DNA of 6,753 nt, from the NCBI GenBank assembly GCA_002315195.1, contig DCGD01000155.1:8732-15484 (forward strand), given 5' to 3'. How positions within the stretch are numbered: the first letter of the stretch is position 1; each line of letters opens with the position of its first letter. Shown here one piece after another: positions 6,643 through 6,753 of this stretch. Position numbers and translations under genes: made by a program. The DNA is from Prevotellaceae bacterium UBA1787 (lineage in GTDB: Bacteria; Bacteroidota; Bacteroidia; Bacteroidales; Bacteroidaceae). Under the pieces are notes generated by a model. That model searched no databases. It had not been told where the DNA came from and saw nothing but the letters and a program-made list of their open reading frames with translations.

Positions 6643-6753
6643 ATGGCACAATTTGTATGTTCTACGGCCATGTGTCAATGCAGTTTCGGCATGGCACCCG
6701 CCACACTCAATGTTATAGACCCGATACGGCCGAAAATCCAGGGCAAGCCAATG
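6643..6753 (+). CDS. DUF4280 PAAR-like spike-tip protein, 3'-truncated by the window edge
   Basis: Only 37 residues are in the window. They match the characteristic opening of DUF4280 proteins: a short beta segment 'MAQFVC', then 'CQCSFGMAPATLNV', comparable with the family's 'v..GA.l.CsfG.aPs.L.V', and then 'GKPM' at the edge. DUF4280 proteins are PAAR-like: they are thought to sit on the VgrG needle as a sharp tip and can be fused to effector domains. Three cysteines (6, 11, 13) fall in the first 13 residues; canonical PAAR proteins bind a metal with His and Cys residues, but the rest of this chain is not visible. Whether it is a plain tip or carries a toxin domain cannot be decided here. 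It starts 12 bases after the tssF stop with no Shine-Dalgarno sequence, and is probably in the same operon. Confidence 0.78.
   Translation, partial: MAQFVCSTAMCQCSFGMAPATLNVIDPIRPKIQGKPM

Overview
The window is a piece of a type VI secretion (T6SS) locus, all read from the + strand. The proteins are far from the proteobacterial T6SS families. They fit the Bacteroidota subtype (T6SSiii) better: a tip/spike protein with a two-part gp27/gp5 architecture, a shortened TssK-like protein starting with an 'IDWHPGME' type N-terminus, a gp25-like TssE, a TssF-like protein, and a DUF4280 (PAAR-like) tip protein. Start codons lack Shine-Dalgarno sequences and GC content is moderate. Together these point to a gut-type Bacteroidales (Bacteroides, Parabacteroides or Prevotella-like), but the genus cannot be read from the sequence.

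Layout: positions 1-2456 hold a VgrG (TssI) whose N-terminus lies upstream of the window. It carries a C-terminal extension of about 218 residues after the needle, ending in an AT-rich, Lys/Glu-rich tail. Ten bases later comes a probable tssG (2467-3210), then tssK (3207-4409), tssE (4406-4849) and tssF (4849-6630). These last four overlap by 4, 4 and 1 bases, so they are probably translationally coupled. Twelve bases after tssF a DUF4280 PAAR-like gene begins at 6643 and runs off the end. No gene-free stretch exceeds 12 bases, and there is no visible promoter, terminator, RNA gene, mobile element or CRISPR array.

Together the genes encode one assembly module. TssK, TssF, TssG and TssE form the wedges of the baseplate around the VgrG hub, and the DUF4280 protein probably caps the VgrG needle as its sharp tip. 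The contractile sheath, inner tube (Hcp), ClpV and the Bacteroidota-type membrane complex are not in the window and would be expected nearby.

This is a recognisable system, not a new one. The parts worth a second look are the VgrG C-terminal extension with its compositional break, an A8 tract whose +1 frame runs openly into tssG, and the helical, repeat-bearing C-terminus of TssK.
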